Source: DAIPKP01 sp964539095
Lineage (GTDB): Bacteria; Synergistota; Synergistia; Synergistales; Aminiphilaceae
Direction: 5' to 3'
DNA: 64,000 nucleotides
NCBI GenBank assembly: GCA_964539095.1
Contig: CAZIFL010000001.1
Span: 124,001-188,000 of the forward strand
The stretch's first letter is position 1. Each line of letters begins with the position of its first letter. Below the pieces are notes generated by a model. That model did no database searches, had not been told where the DNA came from, and worked only from the letters and a program-made list of their open reading frames with translations. The translations under genes and the position numbers were made by a program. Positions 16,781 through 25,744 of this stretch are shown here, piece by piece.

Positions 16781-17692
16781 ATGGCAAAACAGCTCATCGA
16801 ATGTGTGCCTAATTTCAGTGAAGGTAAGGACAACAAGCTCATCGAAAAAATTGTGCAGCCTTTCAAGGAGACTGCGGGTTGCTATCTTTTCGATTATAGG
16901 GCGGATGAAGATCATAACAGGCTCGTGGTAAGCCTGGTGGGAGAGCCCGAGGCGATCTGTTCTTCTCTCCTTCAGGCTGCGCTCTGTGCGGTAGAGCATA
17001 TTGATATGAATACCCACAAGGGGGGGCATCCTCGGATAGGAGCCGTGGATGTGGTCCCCTTTACCCCTATTAAGAATATCTCCATGGAGGAGTGTATCGC
17101 TCTTTCCCACACGTACGGAGAGGAGTACTACAAGACTACAAACGTTCCCGTCTATTTCTACGAAGACTCTGCAAAGCGCCCCGAGAGAAAGCGCCTGGAG
17201 GTCATTCGCAAGGGACAGTACGAGACCCTCAAAGAGGAGAGCCTCCTTCCAGAGCGAACTCCTGATGTGGGAGGACCTGCTCTCCACCCCACCGCTGGGG
17301 CTACTGTGATGGGTGCAAGGAAATTTCTTGTAGCTTTTAACGTTAACCTCAAAACAGATGATGTAGAAGTTGCGAAGAAGATCGCCAGCTTCGTAAAGGC
17401 CTCCAGCGGAGGGCTCTGCCACGTAAAGGGTATCGGCCTCGCCCTGGAGGAAAGAGGCATCGTTCAGGTAAGCATGAATATCGTGGATTATCAGAAGAAC
17501 TCCCTCTACCGGGTACTGGAGATGATTCGCATGGAGGCCCGCCGCTGGGGAGTGGAGGTTCTGGAGACGGAGGTCTATGGCATGATCCCTGCGGATGCCC
17601 TTCTGCAGAGTGCGGAGTATTACATGCAGATAGCAGATTTTGATCCTCGCCAGGTTATCGAACTTAAGCTTCTGGAAATGATGGATAGCTAG
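16781..17692 (+). CDS. ftcD: Glutamate formimidoyltransferase (formiminotransferase domain only)
   Basis: 303 residues. It moves the formimino group of N-formimino-glutamate to tetrahydrofolate, the folate branch of histidine breakdown. It begins MAKQLIECVPNFSEG, and the segment TAGATVMGARKFLVAFNVNL marks the C-terminal formiminotransferase half. The cyclodeaminase domain of the mammalian enzyme is absent, so a separate fchA would be needed elsewhere. hutI starts ten bases after the stop (or at once, if its upstream GTG is used). Confidence 0.95.
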   Translation: MAKQLIECVPNFSEGKDNKLIEKIVQPFKETAGCYLFDYRADEDHNRLVVSLVGEPEAICSSLLQAALCAVEHIDMNTHKGGHPRIGAVDVVPFTPIKNISMEECIALSHTYGEEYYKTTNVPVYFYEDSAKRPERKRLEVIRKGQYETLKEESLLPERTPDVGGPALHPTAGATVMGARKFLVAFNVNLKTDDVEVAKKIASFVKASSGGLCHVKGIGLALEERGIVQVSMNIVDYQKNSLYRVLEMIRMEARRWGVEVLETEVYGMIPADALLQSAEYYMQIADFDPRQVIELKLLEMMDS

Positions 17693-17701
17693 GTGGTTCC
17701 C

Positions 17702-18955
17702 GTGGCGCTTCGAAAACTCTTTACCAATGCCCGGATCTATTCCCCCTACGATGACGGAAGGCCTCTTAGGGGGAAGAATCAGGGGTGTCTGCGGGTTTTT
17801 GAATCCGGGGGGCTTCTGGCGGAGAATGGCGTGATCCTTTCTGTGGGGGATGAAAAAGATGTGCGGCAGCATGCCCGCGCTCTAGAGATTCACGAAGAGG
17901 TGGATTGCCGAGGGCGGTCCATGGTGCCTGGTTTTGTCGATCCGCACACCCATATATGTTTTGCAGAGACCAGGGAAGAGGAGTTTTCCATGCGTCTCTC
18001 CGGAGTTCCCTACCTGGAGATTCTCGAGAAGGGGGGGGGGATTCTCTCTTCGGTTCGGAGTCTTCGAAAGATGGATGCGGAAACTCTCTTTAAAGTGACG
18101 AAAGAGAGAGTTCTTTCAGCCCTTTCCTTTGGCACCACAACCATAGAAATTAAGTCGGGGTATGGGTTGGATCTGGAGAGCGAGTTGAAAATGCTTGAAG
18201 TCATTGAGCGTATCAGAAGAGAAACTCCTCTGGATGTGGCGGCAACCTTTATGGGAGCACACGCGGTCCCCGCAGAGTATAAGGGCAGGGAAGAATCTTT
18301 TGTGGACTCATTGGTCAAGGAGATGCTTCCCGCAGTAGCCTCCAGAAACATGGCGGATTTTTGCGATGTGTTTTGCGAAAAAGGGGTCTTCTCCGTCGAG
18401 CAAAGCCGCCGGATTCTTCAGGATGCTCGAAAGCTTGGCATGGGCGTCAAGATTCATGCAGATGAGGTCCACGACCTTGGCGGAGCAGGACTTGCGGCGG
18501 AACTTGAAGCGGTTTCGGCGGAGCATCTCCTGGCGGCAAACGAGGAGAACCTGGAGAAGATGGCGAATAAAGGGATCATCGCAGTTCTTCTTCCCTGCAC
18601 TGCCTATAGCCTGAAGAAACCCTTCGCCAACGCTCGTAAGATGATTGATCTCAATCTCCCCGTGGCGATAGCTACGGATTGTAATCCCGGATCCTGTTTC
18701 TGTGAGTCCATGCCCTTTGTCTTTGGCCTCTCGGTAATGCACATGAACATGAGCGTAGAAGAAGCTCTCGTAGGGGCTACTCTGAACGCAGCCTATGCCA
18801 TAGGAAAAGCCGCTTCTTCCGGAAGCCTTCAGGATGGCAAAAAGGCGGATTTTCTGCTTCTTGAAGGGAGGAGCCCTGCTGTTCTTGCTTACCATGCGGG
18901 GGTTTCTCCGGTAAAAGAGGTCTATGTTCGGGGAGAGAGTGTAGCCTCTCTTTAA
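17702..18955 (+). CDS. hutI: Imidazolonepropionase
   Basis: 417 residues. It opens the imidazolone ring to N-formimino-glutamate, the substrate of the ftcD product encoded just upstream. Amidohydrolase-family metal ligands are visible in VDPHTHICFAE, and HADEVHD and ATDCNPGS carry the later ligands. GTG 17702 is preferred because AGGTGG (17691-17696) sits five bases before it; an in-frame GTG at 17693 directly after the ftcD stop adds three residues. Confidence 0.95.
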   Translation: MALRKLFTNARIYSPYDDGRPLRGKNQGCLRVFESGGLLAENGVILSVGDEKDVRQHARALEIHEEVDCRGRSMVPGFVDPHTHICFAETREEEFSMRLSGVPYLEILEKGGGILSSVRSLRKMDAETLFKVTKERVLSALSFGTTTIEIKSGYGLDLESELKMLEVIERIRRETPLDVAATFMGAHAVPAEYKGREESFVDSLVKEMLPAVASRNMADFCDVFCEKGVFSVEQSRRILQDARKLGMGVKIHADEVHDLGGAGLAAELEAVSAEHLLAANEENLEKMANKGIIAVLLPCTAYSLKKPFANARKMIDLNLPVAIATDCNPGSCFCESMPFVFGLSVMHMNMSVEEALVGATLNAAYAIGKAASSGSLQDGKKADFLLLEGRSPAVLAYHAGVSPVKEVYVRGESVASL

Positions 18956-18957
18956 AA

Positions 18958-19842
18958 ATGAGAACCCGAAAGATTCTCTTCAGGCACATCGTTTCAAGGG
19001 CGTTTTTTTGGGGGTTCCTTCTGGTCTTCCTGCTGTCGCTGGGAGAATTTCAGGGGAGATCTCTACATGCTGAGGAAAAACACCACATATGGGTGGTGAA
19101 CCCTTGGATATACTACATAACCTCCTTCATCGGGGGAGATGAAATTTCTGTGCATCCTCTTTTCGATTGGGAAAAGAGGATGCTTCTTTCCGATAAAACA
19201 ACGCTCCCTCTAGGGAGTATTATTCTTGCTCTCGACCAGAGGGAAGCAGACGAAATTCCCCTGGCCTACGAGCTTCAAAATCTTCGCTCCCTCTTTCGAG
19301 ATATTCCCGCTCTGCGAGGCAAGACAAACCCCATGTATCTTGATCCTCCCACCATGTCTCTTTTGGGACAGAAGGTGCTGATCACCCTTGCGTCTCTCTT
19401 CCCACAGCATTACATTTATTTTCAGAGAAATCTTGCGGAATTTGAGTCTCGCCTTGAAAGCACTGTGGATATAGGAAGAAAAATGCTTTCCCCCGTCAGA
19501 ATTGTCAATTTCTCCGGCTCGTATGCTCTCTGGATAAGGGCTGCTTCCGTCCAGGAGATACGCCCCTCTGCTGAGAAAATGTCTCAGATAGTAAAGGAAG
19601 AGGGGCGTGTTCTTTTACTACAAACGCTGGAGACCTCCCTGGAAAAGGGGCATGTGGTGATTACGGATGAAAGCATGCCTCTGGAAATTCAGGAAGTTAT
19701 AAGGCAGCAACGAAACGGTATCGTCGTTCCTCTTCCGCCCCTTTTCGAAGACCGGGGAGATTTTTTCCTTTTCCTGTACGAGCAGTATCTCGTTATTGTA
19801 AATAGACATAACCAGCTGCAGCGAAAAAGCGGCGTTTTATGA
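18958..19842 (+). CDS. Divergent TroA/ZnuA-like solute-binding protein, orphan
   Basis: 294 residues with an N-terminal hydrophobic signal segment at about 11-31. The layout resembles metal-binding proteins of ABC transporters: an opening strand IWVVNPWIYYITSFIGGDE like the V-x-SFYPL...IGGD of ZnuA, then NPMYLDPPTMSLLGQKV like the WLDP segment, then a long helix (FQRNLAEFESRLE). The usual histidine ligands are largely replaced, and no ABC permease or ATPase lies nearby. It starts three bases after hutI. A new substrate or a scaffold role is possible; I am sure only of distant family likeness. Confidence 0.55.
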   Translation: MRTRKILFRHIVSRAFFWGFLLVFLLSLGEFQGRSLHAEEKHHIWVVNPWIYYITSFIGGDEISVHPLFDWEKRMLLSDKTTLPLGSIILALDQREADEIPLAYELQNLRSLFRDIPALRGKTNPMYLDPPTMSLLGQKVLITLASLFPQHYIYFQRNLAEFESRLESTVDIGRKMLSPVRIVNFSGSYALWIRAASVQEIRPSAEKMSQIVKEEGRVLLLQTLETSLEKGHVVITDESMPLEIQEVIRQQRNGIVVPLPPLFEDRGDFFLFLYEQYLVIVNRHNQLQRKSGVL

Positions 19843-19851
19843 TCATGCGGA

Positions 19852-19874
19852 GGGGGAAGGTGCCTGCTTCCCCC
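19852..19874. terminator. Hairpin between convergent genes
   Basis: A perfect 8-bp stem (GGGGGAAG 19852-19859, CTTCCCCC 19867-19874) with a 7-base loop lies in the 64-base gap between the ZnuA-like gene and the convergent selD. The tail on the plus side is only moderately T-rich (CGTCTTGTTT), so it may be a weak bidirectional terminator. Confidence 0.45.
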
Positions 19875-19906
19875 TTCCCCCGTCTTGTTTCGTTAAAATT
19901 TACTCC

Positions 19907-20941
19907 TTACTGTTTTGCAATGATTCTCCCAGAACCCTCTGTAAAAGAGCCAACCACCCGCGCAAAGGGAAAGCCTTGATGCCGAAGATGATCCGCGAGG
20001 GATGCGCCTGCCCCCGAGGGAACTCCCAGGAGAAGCCCCCCGGAAGTTTGAGGATCATAGAGCAAATCATCTTCCCCCGCAGAAATTCCGATTGATAGAA
20101 TGCGTTCCTGATAGGTTTCTCTGTTACGGTATGCTCCTGCAGGGAGAAGCCCCATGGAGGCACTCTCCCGGGCCCCCGGCAACACCGGAAGTTCTGAAAG
20201 ACTGAGGGTAACATCCATCTCCGGAGAAAGCATGTCGAGAAGGTGCCCTGCCATGCCGAATCCCGTTACATCTGTGGAAGCATGAATCTGTGAGGCCATA
20301 TGATCTGTCAGAAGAGGAAGAATGTTATTGAGAGAGGCCATGCTCTCCATGGCAGCCTTCTGATGGGAACTCTCAGCCATATCAGCCTTGATGGCGGTGG
20401 CGATGATCCCTGTCCCAAGGGGTTTGGTGAGAACCAGATCATCTCCGGGGCGCGATCCCTGAACCTTCCATATTTTTCCCTTGTCTACCTCTCCAAATAC
20501 CGCAAGGCCGTATTTTGGTTCTTCATCTTCCACACTGTGTCCTCCCGCGAGAACTCCTCCCGCTTCGAGAACCTTGGATTCGCCTCCCTCAAGCACCTTT
20601 GCAAGAGCCTCCAGAGGAAGGCAGTTTATTGGGAAGCAAACGATATTCAGGCCAAGGAGTACTCTTCCCCCCATGGCAAAAACATCGCTCAGGGCGTTTG
20701 CCGCAGCAATCTGCCCCCAGAGGAAGGGGTCATCCACCACCGGGGTGATGAAATCGAGAGTAAAAACCCCGGCTCTCCCATTCCCTAAATCCCAAAGAGC
20801 CGCATCTTCTCCATGTTCCCAGCCGCTGAGCAAGAGGGGGTGTTGAGGACGGGAAAGGTTTGTAAGAATATTCGCCAGGTCCGCCGGACCTATTTTAGCG
20901 GCTCAGCCGCTTGTCCGTGACATTTCCGTAAGTCTCAACAC
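19907..20941 (-). CDS. selD: Selenide, water dikinase, itself a selenoprotein (in-frame UGA = Sec13)
   Basis: SelD makes selenophosphate from selenide and ATP for selenocysteine and selenouridine synthesis. A frame beginning at an internal leucine at 20833 looks truncated, but upstream the same frame continues through one TGA (20905-20903) to a GTG at 20941, which has GAGGAGG five bases before it. The full product is 344 residues, the normal length. The TGA falls in TSG-U-AAKIGP, exactly where SelD has its catalytic Cys or Sec. Downstream landmarks are EDAAL, DFITPVVDDPFLWG, GGHSVED and DPQTSGGLL. A hairpin suited to a SECIS element follows the TGA. The convergent neighbour is unrelated; birA is upstream on the same strand. 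Confidence 0.93.
20877..20891 (-). promoter_or_regulatory. SECIS-like hairpin downstream of the selD UGA
   Basis: On the minus strand, 11 bases after the TGA, AGGTCC-GGC-GGACCT forms a perfect 6-bp stem with a GGC loop. Bacterial SECIS hairpins sit at about this distance inside the coding region and bind SelB. In addition, the TGA itself is flanked by AGCGGC and GCCGCT, which can pair with each other. The assignment rests on position and shape. Confidence 0.65.
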
Positions 20942-21041
20942 TCTCACCTCCTCATTTTTTGGTATACTCAAGACATTCACACCCCCTTTCAAAGCTTTTT
21001 TCCTCGCGAGCGTTATGGTACACCACAAGTCTTTTGCTCGA

Positions 21042-22046
21042 CTATTCTGTTTGGCACTGTTGCCGAAGATGGGAAACATCCCCGGAGTGGAATATTTTTT
21101 TCTCACCCTCCACAAGGACTATAAGAGATCCCTCATCGGTGATATCTTCTGCCCAGCCCTGAAGGGTTTTCTCCTGAAAGGTTAAAGAGATGTGTCGTTT
21201 CAGCGTAGAGCAGAAGTCCTTGTAGGAATGAAGAAAAGCCTCTGGTCCACGGGATGCCATAATTCCATACTCTTTCATAAACTCCGCATAAAACCTGAGA
21301 AGTAACGGCTTTCGAGGGAGAGGTTTCCCGAGAATCTCCGCAAGAGAGGTAGCTACGTTCCGAATCTCCGGAGAGAAATCGTTTTGCAGAGTGTTTACGT
21401 TAATCCCTACACCGACTACGGCGTAGTGGATGGAATCGCAATCACTGGCGGCCTCGGAGAGAATACCACAAATTTTTTTGTTTTCCCAAAGAACATCATT
21501 GGGCCATTTCAGATCACAGGATAGAGATGTCTCTTTTTGTATGGCGCGACAAACTGCGACTCCCGCCATAAGATTGAGAAGCTGCACATGTCCCGGCGGA
21601 AGGCAGGGTCTGAGAAGAAGGGAGAAATAGAGCCCCCTGCCTGTGGGGGAGAGCCAGGATCGGGTTGTTCGGCCTCGTCCGGTTGTCTGGGTCTCTCCTA
21701 ACACGAGGCTTCCTTCGGGGGCCCCTTTTTTGGCAAAGTCTTTCATAACGCTTTGCGTGCTTGAAAGAGAGTCGAAACACCACACTTCGGCTTCGGGAAC
21801 AACGCGGCGAATCTCCTCCTCCAGTACGAGAGGGTGCAGAGAATCAACTTCCTGATTCACAGAGTATCCCTTCCTCTCAATGGAAAATACGGGGAAGCCG
21901 CTCTCCCGGAGAAGCGCCACGTTTTTTGACACCGCTTGTCTTGAAATGCCGACATTCTCTGCCAGAAAAGATCCGGAGAGCACATGTCCCGCTCTGGAGA
22001 GAAGTAACGCCCCAAGGGCTTTCTGATTGGGGGTAAAATTCATCAT
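21042..22046 (-). CDS. birA: Bifunctional biotin-protein ligase / biotin repressor BirA
   Basis: 334 residues. An N-terminal winged helix (about 1-65, with ISRQAVSKNVALLRE) is joined to the ligase domain. The ligase has TGRGRTTRSW for biotinyl-AMP binding, LKWPNDV and ICGILSE, and the C-terminal SH3-like domain is present. It attaches biotin to carboxylase or decarboxylase subunits and can repress biotin genes. Two adjacent ATG codons (22046 and 22043) are possible, with AGGAG about nine bases upstream. selD lies 100 bases downstream on the same strand, probably with separate transcription. Confidence 0.95.
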   Translation of the reverse strand: MMNFTPNQKALGALLLSRAGHVLSGSFLAENVGISRQAVSKNVALLRESGFPVFSIERKGYSVNQEVDSLHPLVLEEEIRRVVPEAEVWCFDSLSSTQSVMKDFAKKGAPEGSLVLGETQTTGRGRTTRSWLSPTGRGLYFSLLLRPCLPPGHVQLLNLMAGVAVCRAIQKETSLSCDLKWPNDVLWENKKICGILSEAASDCDSIHYAVVGVGINVNTLQNDFSPEIRNVATSLAEILGKPLPRKPLLLRFYAEFMKEYGIMASRGPEAFLHSYKDFCSTLKRHISLTFQEKTLQGWAEDITDEGSLIVLVEGEKKIFHSGDVSHLRQQCQTE

Positions 22047-22063
22047 GAAGAGGGTCTCCTTCT

Positions 22064-22092
22064 TTGGGTTCTGCTCGTACCGATGTTATACT
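22064..22092 (+). promoter_or_regulatory. Candidate promoter for prfB
   Basis: TTGGGT (22064-22069), a 17-base spacer and TATACT (22087-22092) form a plausible vegetative promoter in the 149-base gap between divergent birA and prfB. Confidence 0.5.
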
Positions 22093-22195
22093 TGGCTGGC
22101 GTTATCTTACACGAAGAGGCCCTTTTCGTGTACACCCAGGCATCCTTATAGAGCAAAGAGATAGGAGCCCTGGAAAATTGACAGGAGGTTCTTGA

Positions 22196-23294
22196 GTGGC
22201 TATTATACCCATTTCCACAGTTATGGAGGAACTGCGTTCCCTTTTACGGGAACTGCAGGACAGCCTTTGACGTAGCACGTCTGAACGAAAGAGGCGAAGA
22301 GCTTCTAGCGCTCATAGGAGAGACCGATTTCTGGGAACGGGAGGACGCTCAGAAAATTACAAGGGAAATATCCCGTATTCAGGAAGAGACCCAGTTTGCC
22401 GAGGATATGCTCAAAGAGTTTGAAGATCTGGAAGTCCTTGGAGAGCTTTTAGGAAGCACCAGTGATAAGGATCTGGAAGAAGAGTTTTACTTTCGAGGGG
22501 AACGCTTGAAAGAAGGCATTCTGCAAAAACAGCTTGTGCTGTTGCTACAGGATGAGCATGACATGGGAAATGCCATCGTCAGCATACATCCAGGAGCTGG
22601 GGGGCTCGATTCTCAGGACTGGGCAGAGATCCTGTACCGTATGTATGTGCGCTGGGCGGAGAAAGAGGGCTTTACCGTTAAGCTTATTGATTATCTCCCC
22701 GATCCAGAAGCAGGGCTCCGGAGCGTTACCTTTCAAGTTCTCGGTAGATATGCCTACGGCTACCTCCGGTCAGAACGGGGGATTCATCGGTTAGTCCGTA
22801 TTTCCCCCTTCGACGCTGCTAAGCGAAGGCATACGAGCTTTGCGTCTTTTGACGTAACTCCTGAGCTTCCAGAGACGGTCTCTGTGGAGATTCGCTCGGA
22901 GGATCTGCGCGTCGAAACCTTTCGCTCTAGCGGCGCAGGGGGGCAGCATGTGAATATGACAGATTCTGCCGTGCGGATTACGCATATTCCGACAAACATT
23001 GTTGTGGGATGCCAGACGGAACGTTCTCAACATATGAATCGCCAAACCGCCATGAAGGTGCTGGAATCACGGCTCTACGAAAAAATGCTCAAAGAGAAGC
23101 AGAATCAGCTCGAAGCACTTCAGGGAGAAAAAAAAGACAGTAGCTGGGGGAATCAGATCCGTTCCTATGTGCTTCACCCCTATACTCTTGTGAAAGATCA
23201 TCGTACGGGACACGAAGTGGGGAACGTCCAATCTGTACTTGATGGATATCTGCAGCCATTTATCATGGAGTATTTACGTTGGAAAAAAAATTAG
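22196..23294 (+). CDS. prfB: Peptide chain release factor 2 with programmed +1 frameshift
   Basis: RF2 reads UAA and UGA stops. Translation starts at GTG 22196 (GGAGG nearby) and runs 24 codons to CTT-TGA-C at 22265-22271. A +1 slip there resumes in frame at GAC 22269, giving 365 residues in all, as in E. coli RF2. This is the classic autoregulation: scarce RF2 allows slippage. An internal AGGA (about 22257-22260), weaker than the usual AGGGGG, lies upstream of the slip site. The GGQ motif (SGAGGQHVNM) is present in the catalytic domain. The downstream S55 gene starts 15 bases before this stop. Confidence 0.96.
22265..22271 (+). promoter_or_regulatory. RF2 +1 frameshift site
   Basis: CTTTGAC is the canonical slippery heptamer: CUU in the P site re-pairs to UUU when the UGA at 22268-22270 is slowly decoded. 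The frames before and after join into one RF2 protein only through this shift. Confidence 0.93.
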
Positions 23295-25093
23295 CATTTG
23301 AAAAAAACCCGCTCTCTAGAAAGGTGTATCTCTTTTTTGGAGTCCTTTTACTGTCTATCCTCATTTTTGCCATAGAAACCAAGGCAAAGGGGGAGGAGAC
23401 GTCGTTTTTTGTGCCAAGGGTGCCTCTTATGAAGATTTCTGAGGTTCGCCCGGGAATGGAAGGAACTCTTGAAACTGTCGTATCCGGAACCTCTGTATCA
23501 TCTATTCCTGTAAAAATCATAAGCGTTATCCCCCGCAAGGAAAAGCCGCATCACCTTATTCTTGTGCAAGCCTTCGGCCCTCTGGCAGATGCGCTGGGGG
23601 GAATTGCTTCCGGCATGAGCGGAAGCCCCGTTTACGTGGGAGGAAAACTTCTGGGGGCTATTGGATATGGCTGGGAGTTTAGTGACCATCGCTTTGCTCT
23701 GGTAACCTCCATGGAGGATATGATACGTCTTTGGGATGAAAAAACTCCAGAAAGGACAGAGATCTTTCCGCCTAACCCTTTTTCTCTTCTCTCCTGTGAC
23801 CTTTCTTCGTTTAGCAAAGATAATACTCTCTCTGAGGATCTCATTGTGGAGGAGATCTCTCCTCGGTTCCAGGTTCTTCAGGGAGATGGTTTTGGAGTTC
23901 GAGGCGTGGAAGAATTGGAAAAATATCTCTCTCTACGCATAGAAAAAGGACTTTTTCATGCAAGTTCTGATCTTCCGGTGTTGTATGCAACGTCTCTTAA
24001 GCCTGGAGAAGCTGTGGGGGCTCTTCTGGCTTGGGGAGATGTCTCTCTTGGTGCCATCGGCACCGTCTCCGCAGTAGATCAGGGGAATCGTTTTTTAGCA
24101 TTTGCACACCCCTTTCTTAATCGGGGATCTGTTGCCTATCCTATAACGACTGCTTACATCCACAGCATTATTCCGAGTGTAGCAACGCCCTTTAAGCTTG
24201 GAAGCATGGGGCCTATGGTGGGAATAATCACAAGGGATACTGCCCAGGGTGTGGGAGGTTTTTTCGGAACCTTTGCCCCCTCGGTTTCTTTTGAACTCCT
24301 TCTCAAGCTTCCTCGGAAGGAGCAGGTTCTCAAAAAACGCTTTCATGTGGTGTACGATCCTCACCTTATTTCGGGCATTTCCGGAGCGGCATTGTTAGGC
24401 ATGGTAGATGATCTTTGGGGGAGAAGGGGAGAAGGCACCGCTTTCGTTACTTTCAAGGTGGATAAGACGTCCTTTTTCCCCGGCTGGGAGAGAACAAATA
24501 TGTTTTTTTCTGAAAAAGATCTTGCCCGGGACTCTCTTAAGGATGTGCAGAACTTTATTCGTCTCTTTACCACAAACCCCTTTCTCAACATCTTTCCCTT
24601 GGGATTCTCCGTGGAGGTGGAGATGACAGAGACCTCTCGCATCCTTTACGTGGAAGGTTTGGAAACACTAAAAACAACGGTGGAGCCCGGAGAAAAAGTC
24701 GATCTGAAAGTAACTCTTCGCCCCTACCGAGGAGAGCCCCTTCACAAAGAAGTAACTCTTCAGATTCCTGAAGATTACGAAGGCTCCTGTGAGTTGCTGG
24801 TTCGAGGGGGAGGCATAGCTGAAATGGGGCAGGATGCGATTCTTGAGGGATGGAGAAGCATAACCTCCATGGATCAGTTCCTTAAAGAACTTGATGTCAT
24901 GGAATCTAACAACGAAATCATCGTGGAGCTTGTTCTGCGAGATGATTCTTCAGGAAAAGAAGATGAGGAACATCCCCTTCTTAGCAGCATTATCGCTTCG
25001 AAAATAGAGAAAGACATGATGAAAATTTTTCGCACCAATTACTATGTGGAAGGGCTGCTCCGGAAAGAGATTCAAGTGCGTAAGAAGAAGTAG
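23279..25093 (+). CDS. SpoIVB-type (S55) serine peptidase domain protein
   Basis: 604 residues. An N-terminal hydrophobic anchor spans about 16-33. The S55 domain follows with GGIASGMSGSPVYVGGKLLG; GMSGSP at 112-117 holds the nucleophilic serine. SpoIVB of Bacillus cleaves SpoIVFA to trigger sigma-K processing, but this protein lacks an obvious PDZ domain before the peptidase and has a long C-terminal region of about 400 residues instead. No sporulation operon is visible, so the target must be something else, perhaps an envelope protein. The start is probably TTG 23279, which overlaps prfB and has GGAG nine bases upstream. Confidence 0.8.
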   Translation: MEKKLAFEKNPLSRKVYLFFGVLLLSILIFAIETKAKGEETSFFVPRVPLMKISEVRPGMEGTLETVVSGTSVSSIPVKIISVIPRKEKPHHLILVQAFGPLADALGGIASGMSGSPVYVGGKLLGAIGYGWEFSDHRFALVTSMEDMIRLWDEKTPERTEIFPPNPFSLLSCDLSSFSKDNTLSEDLIVEEISPRFQVLQGDGFGVRGVEELEKYLSLRIEKGLFHASSDLPVLYATSLKPGEAVGALLAWGDVSLGAIGTVSAVDQGNRFLAFAHPFLNRGSVAYPITTAYIHSIIPSVATPFKLGSMGPMVGIITRDTAQGVGGFFGTFAPSVSFELLLKLPRKEQVLKKRFHVVYDPHLISGISGAALLGMVDDLWGRRGEGTAFVTFKVDKTSFFPGWERTNMFFSEKDLARDSLKDVQNFIRLFTTNPFLNIFPLGFSVEVEMTETSRILYVEGLETLKTTVEPGEKVDLKVTLRPYRGEPLHKEVTLQIPEDYEGSCELLVRGGGIAEMGQDAILEGWRSITSMDQFLKELDVMESNNEIIVELVLRDDSSGKEDEEHPLLSSIIASKIEKDMMKIFRTNYYVEGLLRKEIQVRKKK

Positions 25094-25135
25094 CTTCTCT
25101 CAATCTCCAAAGATGGGAAGGATAGAAGAATCCCC

Positions 25136-25744
25136 ATGTTTATTACTCTGGAAGGTATTGATGGTTGCGGAAAAAGCACGCAACTTAAGTACATCGCTCG
25201 TTTTCTTGAAGAAAATATGACTTCGGAATTCCTGACAACTCGAGAACCAGGAGGCTGGCCGGGGGGGCAATCTCTGAAAGATGTTCTTCTCGGTACGCCG
25301 GAACTCTCCGGAGAAAGCGAAATTCTTCTTTTTTTTGCGGACCGGCATGAGCATCTCCGCAAGGTGATTCTTCCTGCCCTTCAACGAGGGGCCGTTGTCG
25401 TTTGCGAGCGATACATGGACTCTACGGAGGCTTATCAGCTGGGGAAGAGTCGCTCTGCCTCTGTGCTGATGCGTACGCTGTCGCAATTTTTCTCGTTCCC
25501 AGTGCCGGAGTGTACTCTCTATTATGCCATCCCCGCGAAGACGGCGCTTCAAAGAATTTCTGCGCGAAAGTCTCTGGATGTCATAGAGTCCAGAGGAATA
25601 CCCTTTCTTGAAGGTGTGGCGGGGCGATATGACGTGCTGTATGCACAGAATACGTCTCGAATCGTCAAGATAGATGCTACCCTTTCTCCAGAGGCGGTAT
25701 GGGAGGCTACGCAAAAAGTGCTGAAAGAGAGACTCTTTTTTTGA
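25136..25744 (+). CDS. tmk: Thymidylate kinase
   Basis: 202 residues. It phosphorylates dTMP to dTDP. The P-loop GIDGCGKST is at residues 7-15, TREPGG follows, and the DR of FADRHEH and the ERYMDST motif form the substrate site. It opens a tmk-yaaR-holB-ricT run known from Firmicutes and related phyla. The stop overlaps the next gene's TTG. Confidence 0.96.
   Translation: MFITLEGIDGCGKSTQLKYIARFLEENMTSEFLTTREPGGWPGGQSLKDVLLGTPELSGESEILLFFADRHEHLRKVILPALQRGAVVVCERYMDSTEAYQLGKSRSASVLMRTLSQFFSFPVPECTLYYAIPAKTALQRISARKSLDVIESRGIPFLEGVAGRYDVLYAQNTSRIVKIDATLSPEAVWEATQKVLKERLFF

Noticed and set aside
16706..17872. 388-codon minus-strand open frame
   Set aside because: It is antisense to ftcD, whose plus-strand protein has clear family motifs.
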